A stretch of DNA of 64,000 nt from Escarpia spicata (lineage: Eukaryota; Annelida; Polychaeta; Sabellida; Siboglinidae). A program made the translations under genes and the position numbers. Position 1 is the stretch's first letter; the number at the start of each line of letters is the position of its first letter. Below are positions 37,871-46,680 of this stretch, one piece after another. The notes under the pieces are model-generated. The model made no database searches, was not told where the DNA came from, and saw only the letters and a program-made list of their open reading frames with translations. The stretch covers positions 534,598 to 598,597 of the forward strand of contig OZ023211.1 of NCBI GenBank assembly GCA_963995525.1, in the 5' to 3' direction.

Positions 37871-40800
37871 GGTACATAACACATTTTCTTGCTAACATAT
37901 TGCCAGGGTTAGCAACTTGTGTGTTTTACGTTATTATATATTATGATTGTATTATCACAGGAATGAATCATGAGTGTATATATATATATATATATAATTT
38001 TATATATATATATATAGATATATATATATCAATACTGGTAATTAATGGACAATCATAATTAAAGTTTGACTGAAAACAACAAACATTACATTCTAAAATA
38101 TATTCAAACGGCTGTGATGTACATCTAGTCTGGTCAACTGATACTGGTGTACATGGCTTCCCAGCAGAGGATCTTCATGTTTGAACAGTGCACTGTGCCT
38201 GCTTACAGTTCACAAACATGAACCTAAAGGTGCACTGTGCCTGCTTACAGTTCACAAACATGAACCTAACGGTGCACTGTGCCTGCTTACAGTTTGCAAA
38301 CATAAACCTAACGGTGCACTGTGCCTGCTTACAGTTAGCAAACATGAACCTAACGATGCACTATGCCTGCTTACAGTTCACTAACAGGAACGTAATGGTG
38401 CACTGTGCCTGCTTACAGTTCACTAACACGAACCTAACGGTGCACTGTGTCTGCTTACAGCTCACTAACAGTGCACTGTGTGTGTCTGCTTACAGTTCAC
38501 TAACATGAACCTAATGGTGCACTGTTTCGTCTTACAGTTCACTAACACGAACCTAACAGTGCACTGTGTGTGTCTGCTTACAGTTCACTAACATGAACCT
38601 AATGGTGCACTGTGCCTGCTTACAGTTCACTAACACAAACCTAATGGTGCACTGTGCCTGCTTACAGTTCACTAACATGAACCTAACAGTGCACTGTGTG
38701 TGTCTGCTTACAGTTCACTAACACAAACCTAATGGGGCACTGTGCCTGCTTACAGTTCACAAACATGAACCTAACGGTGCACTGTGCCTGCTTACAGTGC
38801 ACTAACACGAACCTAATGGTGCACTGTGCCAGCTTACAGTTCACTAACACAAACCTAATGGTGCACTGTGCCTGCTTACAGTTCACTAACATGAACCTAA
38901 CAGTGCACTGTGTGTGTCTGCTTACAGTTCACTAACACGAACCTAATGGGGCACTGTGCCTGCTTACAGTTCACAAACATGAACCTAACGGTGCACTGTG
39001 CCTGCTTACAGTGCACTAACACGAACCTAATGGTGCACTGTGCCAGCTTACAGTTCACTAACACAAACCTAATGGTGCACTGTGCCTGCTTACAGTTCAC
39101 TAACATGAACCTAACAGTGCACTGTGTGTGTCTGCTTACAGTTCACTAACACGAACCTAATGGGGCACTGTGCCTGCTTACAGTTCACAAACATGAACCT
39201 AATGGTGCACTGTGCCAGCTTACAGTTCACTAACACAAACCTAATGGTGCACTGTGCCTGCTTACAGTGCACTAACACGAACCTAATGGGGCACTGTGCC
39301 TGCTTACAGTTCACACAGGAGAATGAGAAGGCCCAGAAGTATCTGCTGGGGGCCTTTGAGCAGCTGGTGGGCAACGTCTACCCGAGTACATTGATGGTGA
39401 AAGTACCTCACATCCTGAAGGCCTTCTATGATGCCGACATTCTCGATGAGGACACTCTGATTGAGTGGGACAAGAAGGTGGGTGAAGGCTGTCTCTCTTC
39501 CCTGCTGCACTTCAGCCAGTCAGTGACCAACTTTCCAAAATTAGTCATCATGTCATCAGTGTATAGGTTAAGCATTGTAAACTAATGCATTAAGACATTC
39601 TGATTGAATGGAGAAAACTAATACTTCGCTTATTTATAACTAAAAACAACAAATGAGGTGGAACGTTTTTGCAAATTTATACTTTTTTATAAGAGTGACG
39701 TAAAGGCTGCCAAGATATTTACATGAAGAGTTAAGAGATTTAGTAAACTGCAGAAAGTATTTGTATGAGATGAGTGTAGAGACATGACGTCACTGTTTGG
39801 TTGGTGTGGCTGTGGAGACATGACGTCACTGTGTTGGTGTTGCTGTGGAGACATGACGTCACTGTTTGGTTGGTGTGGCTGTGGAGACATGACGTCACTG
39901 TTTGGTTGGTGTGGCTGTGGAGACATGACGTCACTGTGTTGGTGTTGCTGTGGAGACATGACGTCACTGTTTGGTTGGTGTGGCTGTGGAGACATGACGT
40001 CACTGTTTGGTTGGTGTGGCTGTGGAGACATGACGTCACTGTGTTGGTGTTGCTGTGGAGACATGACGTCACTGGGTGGTTGGTGTGGCTCTGGAGACCT
40101 GACGTCATTGTGGGGTTGTGAAGCTGTCACTGTGTGGCTGTGGAGACGTCATTGTATGGTTGGTGTGGCTGTGGAAACATGACATCACTGTGTGGTTGTG
40201 TGGAGACATTATTGTGTGGTTGGGTGTCTGGAGACATCACAGTGTGGTTGTGGAGACGTCACCGTGTGGCTGTGAAACGTCATTGTGTGGCTGTGGAGAC
40301 GTCATTGTATGGCTGTGGAGATGTCACTGTATGATATTACGATGAGTGTTGAGACATGACGTCACTGTGCAGCAATAGAAATAAGCCAGAATATTTACGT
40401 GTCCGCTGGACAAGTAAGTTTTAAAATCTACTTGTCTGCCAAAATTGTAACTTGTCCGAGTGGTTGTCAAGGGGAATCGAAGCTTCAAAAAAATCTCTTA
40501 TTTTTATGACAACAAGACAATGTTCCTGCTGTTTTGTTGTATGTACATGAGTGACTTGTGACCAAAGACACAATTTGATTTAAGGGTAGCCACTACTTGA
40601 AAACTGCCATAGGCCATATCTCTGTTAGTACTGAACATATCTTAGCCAAATTTGGAATACTAATTAGTTAAATGAATAGTACATGACATGTGGAATGTGG
40701 GCTCATTTGCTTGTGCAGTGCCATGACAATCAACATTTCTAATGTGATAGAGGGGCATGCATCCTTGAAAATTATTCTGAGCTAACAACTGTATGTGTGA

Positions 40801-42581
40801 TCATGCAGTTGTCAAGAATCATTAGCTAGAGTACTCCTTTGTGCAATAAGGTGGTTTTGGGCAAGGATATCTGACTTCAGTGACTGTTGTTCAGGTTTGA
40901 GCATTTTTCAAGATGTCATGAAAAAAGCTCAAACCTAAAGTCCCATCTCACAACAGATATTGCAGTCAAACTTGAGTATTCTAGCTAATGATTCTCATTT
41001 GTGCAATAAGGTGGTTTTGGGCAAAGAAGTTTGTGGAGACCTGATGTCACTGTGTGGTTGGTGTGGCTGTGGAGACCTTACGTCACTGTGATTGGTGTGG
41101 CTGTGGAGACCTTACGTCACTGTGGTTGGTGTGGCTGTGGAAACCTTACGTCACTGTGGTTGGTGTGGCTGTGGAGACCTTACGTCACTGTGGTTGGTGT
41201 GGCTGTGGAGACCTTACGTCACTGTGGTTGGTGTGGCTGTGGAGACCTGACGTCACTGTGTGGTTGTGGAGACATCACCGTGTGGCTGTGGAGACCTGAC
41301 ATCACTGTGTGGTTGTGGAGATATCACCGTGTGGAAATGGAGACATCACTGTGTGGGTGTGGAGATGTCAATATGTGGCTATGAGGATGTCACTGTGTAT
41401 AAGATTGAGATGAGTGTTGAGACATGACGTCACTGTGTGGTTGGTGTGGCTGTGGAGAATGACATGACGTTATTGTGGTTATGGAGATGTCACTGTGTGG
41501 TTGTGGAGATGTCACACACTCACAGTGTGGTTGTGTGGTTGTGAAGATGTCACTGTGGTTTTGGCTGCAGGCGTCCAAGAAGTACGTCTCTAAGGAGGTG
41601 TCGAAAGATATCCACACGAAGGCTGCCCCGTTCATCAAGTGGCTGTCGGAGGCTGAGGAAGAGACAAGTGAGGAGGAGGAGGAGGAAGAAGATAACGAGG
41701 TGAGTCACGTCTCGTGTGCAAGGACGTCACACAGAACGCACTTGATGAGAATCAGTCTTTGACGCATATCATTTATAGCACAATTCAGGGGTGGACCAAT
41801 CCATTGAACTGTGGATGCATTGCAGTAGTCAGTGTAGCGATGCAGTGCTGTCGGTAGTAAATATAACTATTTATTGTTATTATCAATTGTTAACTGAAGT
41901 TTTGATAGCAGTGATATTTGGAAACGATTGCACTAGTGAAGCTCCCCAGTAATGACCCCTGTGTGTTGCAGTGGTGTTGTTTTCTTTGGCAGTTAAACAT
42001 GAGCACACCGAGCACTGACTGACATGTGTTGGTTGTGTGAGAGGTCTCTCTGGTCTTCTGGCCAGGGCTGTTGCTGTCTCTCATATCTGATTATTTCCCA
42101 CATTTTCCCATATCATAGCAAACATTTTTATATTATGTAGCTTTGTACAGTTGCATATTGTTCATTTGCCAGTATACCAGAATTGAATAAAGTATCCCTA
42201 AGTAAAAGAAATTTTACTGCAAACAAATACAAGTATGGTCAACAGTAGTTGCCCCATCGGTAAACCTTGTCAGCTTTTCTCTGAACAGTTTTTGTTGAAA
42301 ATGTAGTTATGTCAGTCAAATATTTTTGATAAATACAAGTGAATGGTTTGATTTGATTCCAGCAAATGCTCTTTTGTTAACTGTTGTCATAAAGTGCATT
42401 GTATGTGAAACAAATAATTTGCATGTAGTTCTGTATATGTGTTTTGTGTGTTTTCTTGTAGATTGTATATTCCAACACTGAGAAAGTTGGTACTGTTATT
42501 GTGACCAAGACGACTGAGAAAGCAGATGACGGTGTCGATGGAAAGACTGCTGAAGAAGACCTTGACATTGACGCCATCTAG
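27047..42581 (+). CDS. EIF5: Eukaryotic translation initiation factor 5 (10 coding exons)
   Basis: eIF5 is the GTPase-activating protein for eIF2 in the 43S complex and a scaffold for eIF1, eIF2-beta and eIF3c. Coding exons: 27047-27121, 28652-28733, 29646-29818, 30246-30362, 35755-35904, 36327-36488, 37171-37335, 39310-39477, 41571-41699, 42462-42581. All introns are GT-AG; the sum is 1,341 nt, 446 residues plus stop (human protein about 431). The N-terminal domain has the conserved VSDQFNRY with the arginine-finger equivalent R16, and a zinc ribbon C100/C103/C123/C126. A lysine-rich linker (about 158-171) leads to the C-terminal W2/HEAT domain (about 240-405), whose aromatic/acidic boxes are [11 protein letters not shown] and [11 protein letters not shown]. 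The C-terminus DLDIDAI is as in vertebrates. Introns 2, 4, 5 and 6 carry snoRNA-like copies; introns 1, 4, 7 and 8 carry minisatellites. The first residues (MGSCNVN versus the usual MSVNVN) are slightly atypical but the start is the best-context ATG. Confidence 0.97.
27349..28290. repeat. 47-bp minisatellite in eIF5 intron 1, ~20 copies
   Basis: Twenty consecutive units of GTAATGGTGATAACTGCTGC, then CCTTGGTTGGTTGCTCCATG, then GGTGGGT. Internal single-base variants are shared between non-adjacent units (CCCCTGG versus CCCTTGG at the left end; GTTGCT versus GTTACT). Because 47 is not a multiple of 3, all three minus-strand frames stay open in turn and create overlapping spurious ORFs of 96-182 codons. 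Confidence 0.97.
28652..28733 (+). CDS. EIF5: eIF5 coding exon 2
   Basis: Acceptor TTGTGTTGTAG; encodes [20 protein letters not shown] and then ALQRPPT plus the first base of Tyr53; donor CAACAT|GTAAGT, phase 1. Matches the eIF2-beta-like N-terminal fold of eIF5. Confidence 0.95.
29473..29553 (+). ncRNA. Box C/D snoRNA-like, eIF5 intron 2 (type A)
   Basis: Terminal stem TTGAT (29473-29477) with ATCAA (29549-29553). C box ATGATGA 29478-29484, C' box TGGTGA 29526-29531, D box CTGA 29543-29546. The segment TACGGATTCCCCTACA after the C box is shared by all eight copies. A small AGCTC/GGGCT hairpin lies before C'. Ends about 90 nt before the exon-3 acceptor, a usual distance for intron-encoded C/D snoRNAs. 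Confidence 0.75.
29646..29818 (+). CDS. EIF5: eIF5 coding exon 3
   Basis: Acceptor TTACGTTTGTAG; completes Tyr53 and encodes [19 protein letters not shown] through [14 protein letters not shown], including the first zinc-ribbon cysteine pair C100/C103; donor CTCTG|GTAAGC, phase 0. Confidence 0.97.
30246..30362 (+). CDS. EIF5: eIF5 coding exon 4
   Basis: Acceptor GTGTTGCAG; encodes the second zinc-ribbon pair C123/C126 ([11 protein letters not shown]) and the invariant [14 protein letters not shown]; donor GATCAG|GTCGGT, phase 0. Confidence 0.95.
30420..31222. repeat. 22-bp minisatellite in eIF5 intron 4, ~36 copies
   Basis: Tandem CAGTTATGATACAGCCACCT-CG units starting 58 nt after the exon-4 donor. 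GATACAG, GGTACAG and GTTACAG variants are interleaved, and the last four to five units decay (CAGCAACCTCCCAG). Confidence 0.96.
31229..31930. repeat. Dispersed element A, copy 2 (3' half)
   Basis: 31,244-31,430 is similar to 9,057-9,268 (GGTGGAATATAATTTATAGA). The far end contains ACTTGTCC and GACAAGT motifs at 31,857-31,918, resembling the inverted GGACAAGT motif that opens copy 1 at 8,353. It abuts the 743-bp array. Confidence 0.6.
32238..32315 (+). ncRNA. Box C/D snoRNA-like, array copy 1 (type B)
   Basis: Stem TTGA/TCAA; C box ATGATGA 32243-32249; C' TGGTGA at 32290; D box CTGA 32308-32311. The GCTC/GAGC mini-hairpin before C' replaces the AGCTC/GGGCT one of type A, so pairing is kept despite base changes. 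Confidence 0.72.
32982..33059 (+). ncRNA. Box C/D snoRNA-like, array copy 2
   Basis: All boxes as in array copy 1; D box 33052-33055. No change is seen within the 78-nt snoRNA-like core. Confidence 0.72.
33724..33801 (+). ncRNA. Box C/D snoRNA-like, array copy 3
   Basis: C box 33729-33735, D box 33794-33797; core sequence unchanged from the other array copies. Confidence 0.72.
34467..34544 (+). ncRNA. Box C/D snoRNA-like, array copy 4
   Basis: C box 34472-34478, D box 34537-34540; terminal stem TTGA/TCAA intact. Confidence 0.72.
35210..35287 (+). ncRNA. Box C/D snoRNA-like, array copy 5
   Basis: C box 35215-35221, D box 35280-35283. The last complete copy, about 470 nt before exon 5; the sixth unit is truncated before its snoRNA. 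Confidence 0.72.
35755..35904 (+). CDS. EIF5: eIF5 coding exon 5 (basic linker)
   Basis: Acceptor GTTGATGCAG; encodes the Lys-rich, low-complexity linker ([15 protein letters not shown]) between the zinc-ribbon domain and the W2 domain; donor AAGGCC|GTGAGT, phase 0. It is poorly conserved in the family, so identity rests on flanking exons and composition. Confidence 0.88.
36042..36118 (+). ncRNA. Box C/D snoRNA-like, eIF5 intron 5 (type B)
   Basis: Stem TTGA 36042-36045 with TCAA 36115-36118; C box 36047-36053; C' TGGTGA 36094-36099; D box 36111-36114. Like the array copies but one base shorter in the loop (CTACATAGCTC), and it keeps the GCTC/GAGC hairpin. It sits about 210 nt before exon 6. 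Confidence 0.72.
36150..36208. repeat. (TA)n tract in eIF5 intron 5
   Basis: Alternating TATATA runs just after the snoRNA-like copy. Confidence 0.85.
36327..36488 (+). CDS. EIF5: eIF5 coding exon 6
   Basis: Acceptor CTGTTGCCAG; encodes [20 protein letters not shown] (the conserved acidic DDWGEDT motif) through [11 protein letters not shown], the start of the W2 domain; donor GTCAAG|GTGTGT, phase 0. Confidence 0.96.
36689..36769 (+). ncRNA. Box C/D snoRNA-like, eIF5 intron 6 (type A)
   Basis: Stem TTGAT 36689-36693 with ATCAA 36765-36769; C box 36694-36700; C' TGGTGA 36742-36747; D box 36759-36762. It shares with the intron-2 copy the loop CTCTAGATGGGCTATGGTGA. It also shares the 5' flank TTGGCTTTTGCAGTAGA outside the snoRNA, so the two type-A copies are a segmental duplication. 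Confidence 0.75.
37171..37335 (+). CDS. EIF5: eIF5 coding exon 7
   Basis: Acceptor TTGTTGCGGCAG; encodes [20 protein letters not shown] through KRFRTLFLR of the W2/HEAT domain (family motif [11 protein letters not shown] seen); donor CTCAGG|GTACGT, phase 0. Confidence 0.96.
37340..37560. repeat. 19-bp minisatellite starting at the intron-7 donor
   Basis: About 11 units of GTACCTGTCATCTCGCTAT, with GTCGTCTCG and ATCATG variants, begin 4 nt into intron 7. The first unit overlaps the donor GTACGTACCTGT, so every unit carries a donor-like GTACCT. Confidence 0.92.
37690..38040. repeat. Diverged repeats and two (TA)n tracts in intron 7
   Basis: 37,700-37,790 has irregular TAAATACCGG/GGTAAAAACC repeats like those in some MITEs. 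37,838-37,872 and 37,976-38,030 are TATATA runs. Confidence 0.6.
38186..39309 (+). repeat. 42-bp minisatellite carrying the exon-8 splice acceptor
   Basis: About 27 units of roughly TGGTGCACTGTGCCTGCTTA-CAG-TTCACTAACACGAACCTAA. The authentic exon-8 acceptor TGCCTGCTTACAG|TTCACACAG is simply the 3'-most unit. A 214-bp higher-order period (38,690; 38,904; 39,118) with a GTGTGTGT variant marks recent block duplication. The consensus length (42 = 14 codons) keeps the eIF5 frame. Confidence 0.96.
39310..39477 (+). CDS. EIF5: eIF5 coding exon 8
   Basis: Encodes [20 protein letters not shown] through [16 protein letters not shown], the core of the W2 domain and first aromatic/acidic box; donor AAGAAG|GTGGGT, phase 0. 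The acceptor is embedded in the 42-bp minisatellite. The start at TTC 39,310 gives the family-typical continuation of TLFLR from exon 7. Confidence 0.93.
39782..40345 (+). repeat. 33/36-bp minisatellite with TGACGTCA in intron 8
   Basis: Units GACATGACGTCACTGTTTGG-TTGGTGTGGCTGTGGA (36 bp) alternate with a 33-bp form (GTGTTGGTGTTGCTGTGGA), giving a 105-bp higher-order period. About ten units keep the perfect palindrome TGACGTCA; units after about 40,100 degenerate. Confidence 0.95.
40399..40590. repeat. Dispersed element A, copy 3 (5' part)
   Basis: GGACAAGTAAGTTTTAAAAT, CTACTTGTC and CTTGTCCGAGTGGTTGTCAA match 8,355-8,430. Similarity runs to ACAAAGACACAATTT and then stops. Confidence 0.7.
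41031..41560 (+). repeat. Second block of the intron-8 minisatellite
   Basis: Units GTGGAGACCTTACGTCACTG-TGGTTGGTGTGGCT (about 34 bp) are related to the block at 39,782 but mostly have TTACGTCA in place of TGACGTCA. The block runs to within about 10 nt of the exon-9 polypyrimidine/acceptor. Confidence 0.9.
41571..41699 (+). CDS. EIF5: eIF5 coding exon 9
   Basis: Acceptor TTTTGGCTGCAG; encodes [31 protein letters not shown] and an acidic run (second aromatic/acidic box, the eIF2-beta/eIF3c contact surface); donor AACGAG|GTGAGT, phase 0. Confidence 0.97.
42462..42581 (+). CDS. EIF5: eIF5 terminal coding exon 10
   Basis: Acceptor TGTGTTTTCTTGTAG; encodes [20 protein letters not shown] and ends EEDLDIDAI at TAG 42,579-42,581. 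The DIDAI end is shared with vertebrate eIF5. Confidence 0.94.
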   Translation: MVYSNTEKVGTVIVTKTTEKADDGVDGKTAEEDLDIDAI

Positions 42582-43280
42582 TTCAGTGAACACTTAAGAT
42601 TACCAAGATGATCTCGTATATGGCGATAATCATCACGCATTTCCGTATTGTTAGTCTTCGTCTTTCTCATTAGAGTTTTAAAGTTTGTTCCATGAACTGG
42701 CTTGTGTTGATGCCGCTTGCTGTTAGCCGCACACTCAGCACCTCCTTCGTGCTGATCATACTGAGGCAGTCACTTTGTTGTATTGGTTGTTCGTCTTTTG
42801 TTTCATTGTATCGCTGGAACTAATATTATTGCCCCAGTTTGCTCAGTGAAATTACGTTTGAAACCATGTCGGCTGCATGCGATTCGTGCAATGGTTTCTG
42901 ATGTGGTAAAGGAATTCCTGGTACCGCCCGTGACAGCAGTATTTACAGGGATAGTGCAGTTTGTGCCAGCTGCAGTAATAAGTTGTTGCATCTTTGTGCA
43001 GCTGTTACATCTTGAGTTATGATTTAGTTGATCTGGAATGGTGAAGAATGTTTGGTGAAGCAGATACATTAGTCTTACTTGAGCTCGGCCGACTTGAACA
43101 CGTTTTATTGCTCATGCTATATCGAGGTCATCATTATGCAACAGGTGGTGCCTGTTTTGCGGGTAATGTAATTCAGTAATGGGCTGGGTGGGTGGGTTGT
43201 ATTTTGGTTTGTTTGTTATGTCCCACAGTGAATGCGATGTCTTGTTGAACAGAAATAAATAGCATGAGCCAGTGTTGCTG
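42582..43280 (+). other. EIF5: eIF5 3' UTR with candidate poly(A) signal
   Basis: First clear AATAAA downstream is at 43,254-43,259, giving a 3' UTR of about 0.69 kb. The short ORFs here (e.g. 42,783-43,022) have no family resemblance. Confidence 0.55.
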
Positions 43281-46200
43281 CCAACCATTGCTCGTCTTGT
43301 CTGAAGGTATTTGGAGGCTTTGTTTAGTTGATGTTGAAAGTTGAGCGAAATGAAAATCCATTTACGCTGTAAATATCGCTATCGGCTACGTAACAGTTAC
43401 TATGAAACTTAAAGCATATAATAATAATTATAAGAAAATTAACTTCCAAATAACTTCTATGAGGCATGTTGAATGTAAATACCATCTACAGTGTTACTTG
43501 AACTTGTTCTTGGTACTGGCTCCATCTAATTGACACACTAAGAGCATGCAGAAAGCCTCATTTAGTTACTTTGGAGAAGGTAATAAACATAATTATATAA
43601 AAATAGTTTTTGCATGCCAGTGCCCGTTATACAACATTCCATGTTGTTAAATGTGGATTGTTGCATTTTTAGTAATGTTGAGATGTGTAAATACAACAGT
43701 CGAAAGATGTTATCTGCCTGTCGTTTTGTTATCCTTGGTTGGCTGTGTCTGGCAATTAAAGAAATATTGCAAATGGTGCTAGTTGTTACCTCACTATTCA
43801 CCCAGTGCACTTCCCCAGAGGACGACGAGCTAAGATGTTGGACATAACCACATACTAAGTAAAACATTTGTAACGTAGGGAAACTGCAGAAAACATTAAA
43901 CTAACCACCAAGTAGACACATTTTCTAGATCCAATTGATGGCATTGAGTAATCGTCTTAACAGTCTACAACTATTATTATCCGAAATATCTAGGAAAGCA
44001 TTGTTTCACTTAAACCTGCAATATAATTTCGATTGTTATCCTCCTGGCTTTTCTGACTAATTTCCCGAAAAAGCAAAGCTATCAAGTATCCCCTATAATA
44101 TCCTAGTTCGTTGGTGCACTTGTGCTACTTCGTTTTGTTGAAATTAATAAACTGCGAACTATTTAGAATTTGGTTTCGAGTCGAAACTAGCAACACTTGA
44201 ACATGGACATGCACCTGGAAGGGGAAACTTCATATAATAGTATCGTGTTCGTGAATTTGGGCGAGACTGACCTCTGACCCTCAAGATTGATGCCTCGATC
44301 AAGCCGTTTTTGTTGATAGTAGTGTTCGCAAGTGTTTATACAACACGTTCTTATTTTATGGCATTTACGCTGGCGATGGGACATCCCCGGACCCGGACAT
44401 ATGCCACCGACACAGCGAAAAAGGGCCAAATTACGCAGACAATGACAATATTTGCGCCAGACAGTTTATTTGGGAAAAACTAATATGGATTTGTGGAACG
44501 ACACAAGACAACTGACAAGTCGCAAAAGAAACAGCTGGATTAAGACTGGTCTAAGAACAGACGCTGCGTTTGCAAAACTTCTATACAGGTTAGTAATTTC
44601 AGAGTAGTGAGCCTCAGCCACGCATATATATTCGTATGAATATAATATTATGTTGTTTATTATGTTCAGAAAACCACCACCCCTCAATACTGTGAAAATG
44701 TCCATCACGATAACATGTATCGATAGCTTGCGACCGATTTATGTGAGAGAGCAGAGAATTACCGTTACTATACAAAGAATTGCATCCCATGTTTTGTTGA
44801 TACAAATCCTTTTGTACATGTAAATTATAGAAGTTCTGTTTTTAGTTTGGTCTTTAAAGAAAAAAAAGCAAATCTAAAACACTACAATTTATCAATAACA
44901 TGCATTTTGTAATTTATACTTCTACATTCATACATTTTGTAGAAAAATGTTTTAAATTTATTTTCCGTTTCATTTAATTAATTAACTTCATCTTACTTTG
45001 CGACAGTTGCGTGATTCAATTCAAAAACAGTCAGGGTTGACAGCTAAGTTTCTGAAGGACGGTTTACAAATTGTTTGCACGTTGATGACACTGAAGCCAC
45101 AGAGGCTTCGCTTCATGGAACATACTTTCCCAGTCAGAAACCTCTAGTTAATAACCACAGTTGCAAGTAGTTGAAAGGCCATTATTAAAATTTTTGTGTG
45201 TTAAATCAAGCCAGGAAATCCATAATAAAATGCCTTTGTTGCTCTCATAAGAGACATGACTAACAGCTGGAATCTTCTTCTAAAGACTTACAGTGGTAAT
45301 CCACCCACTGAGTAAACAGTAGAACTTTGTGGACACCTCCAGGGGTTCAACCACTACCAGCCAAATGTCCTCCTCATTAATTAGCAGTGTTAGGTGAATG
45401 ACACATTGAGATCACAACTAAGGCATTGGGTATTTTGCATGGTTTACTATTGAATTCCTCAAGCTTTGTTTTGTTGAACTATCAGTGAAAAATTGCAAAA
45501 CTTTATTTATATATTTTTTGAATAAAATTACTTTGTGACTTTATTTCCTGTAACCTTCTTTCCAGCCCATCTATGTTCTACCTGTACTTAGTTAATAAGT
45601 TGACCTTTGTAAATTGTCCATTTGTTTGTTATGTACTACACTTTTATTATATATATACAATAATAACTTTGCCACTCTCATATCATTGTAATTTTTTCAC
45701 AACTGGGCAAATGAGCTTTTCACACTTGAGTGCTGAGCAAATGACCATTGGACAAGACCGTGCAACATATTTTTACCTGTTAATGAAATTAAAAAGTTTA
45801 CAAGTTACATACCACACACACACATATTATATACTATTATATATATATATATATATTAACAGGTATTAGTGCTGTAAAACCATGTTCATTTTCACAAATA
45901 ATCTGACTCGTTCAATAATCCAATTCATGACTTTGTTTGACAGCTTCAACACAAAGGTGTGAACTACCTCAACACCACTGCAGCTGTCGCATATGACAAG
46001 ATCTGTGGTGGCTCTATCGAGCATCAGCGGTCATAGCAAAGGCAGCTCAGGTGTCCAGTTACTTCCTGAGGTTGGATGCAGCTCGGGACAGTTAGAATAA
46101 ACGTAAGTATTAATTGATGCTGCTAAGCAAACGTGATATATATATATCACGTTTGCTTTATATATTATTAATATATATATAAGTCATAGCATAATAATTG

Positions 46201-46480
46201 GAAGATATGCAAACATATGTGATTGGTTTTAACAATTATGTTTTATTCTGACCAATGTTATGTGGGTACATCATCTTTGGTTGATAGGGTTTTTGTGAAA
46301 CTTTCAGTTACATTGTACATTTCATTTGCAGTTCACTTTTGGAACTTAATGTTCTATTTATTTAATTTGGAATATTTCTGTTACAAACATAAATTTGTAT
46401 ATTATACAGTGCAAATAAATACATGTGAAACAATATAGCCAAGCCTCAGTGATGATTGTACTTTCATAGTAATCATGCTT
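43281..46480. other. Intergenic; one exon-like segment near 44.48-44.59 kb
   Basis: ATG at 44,484 opens MDLWNDTRQLTSRKRNSWIK to a good donor CTATACAG|GTTAGT at 44,589, but no matching coding exon was found downstream. A segment at 45,953-46,101 is bounded by TTTGACAG and AAC|GTAAGT and is closed in all frames within about 30 codons. A non-coding transcript or a decayed gene is possible; nothing recognised. Confidence 0.3.
46125..46158. repeat. Perfect 34-bp palindrome
   Basis: AAGCAAACGTGATATAT followed by its exact reverse complement; AT-dinucleotide centre. Likely a cruciform-prone microsatellite derivative. Confidence 0.9.
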
Positions 46481-46499
46481 ATGCAGTGGCGAAAATGTT

Positions 46500-46680
46500 T
46501 CAATAGCAACTCCCCCCCCCCCCCCCCCGTCTTCCGATATCACCACTCCAGCCGAGCGGCTGAAGTTATAGTTATGGCAGCTTGGTAGCGACAAAATTTA
46601 GACTACACCATTTGGTTCGTCCGCCAGTGGAGGTTTTTGTGCCCCCCAGGCTCGATTTCTGAATCCACCCCTGTATGTGA
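46500..46680 (-). repeat. Dispersed element B fragment with poly(C)
   Basis: A C18 run followed by GTCTTCCGATATC and ending GAATCCACCCCTG resembles 50,940-51,006 (TCTTCTGATATC ... GGATCCGCCCCTG) and the reverse-complement copies at 12,217 and 13,811. Confidence 0.4.

Noticed and set aside
38181..39374. Cys-rich repeat ORFs on both strands in intron 7
   Set aside because: The 42-bp unit keeps frames open on both strands. Only the plus-strand continuation into exon 8 is noted, as a splicing curiosity, not as a gene.
39687..41384. WLWRHDVTV and [12 protein letters not shown] repeat ORFs
   Set aside because: Minisatellite translation of the intron-8 arrays.
25501..41560. CRISPR-like regular repeats
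   Set aside because: Units are contiguous with no variable spacers, in a eukaryotic intron-bearing gene.
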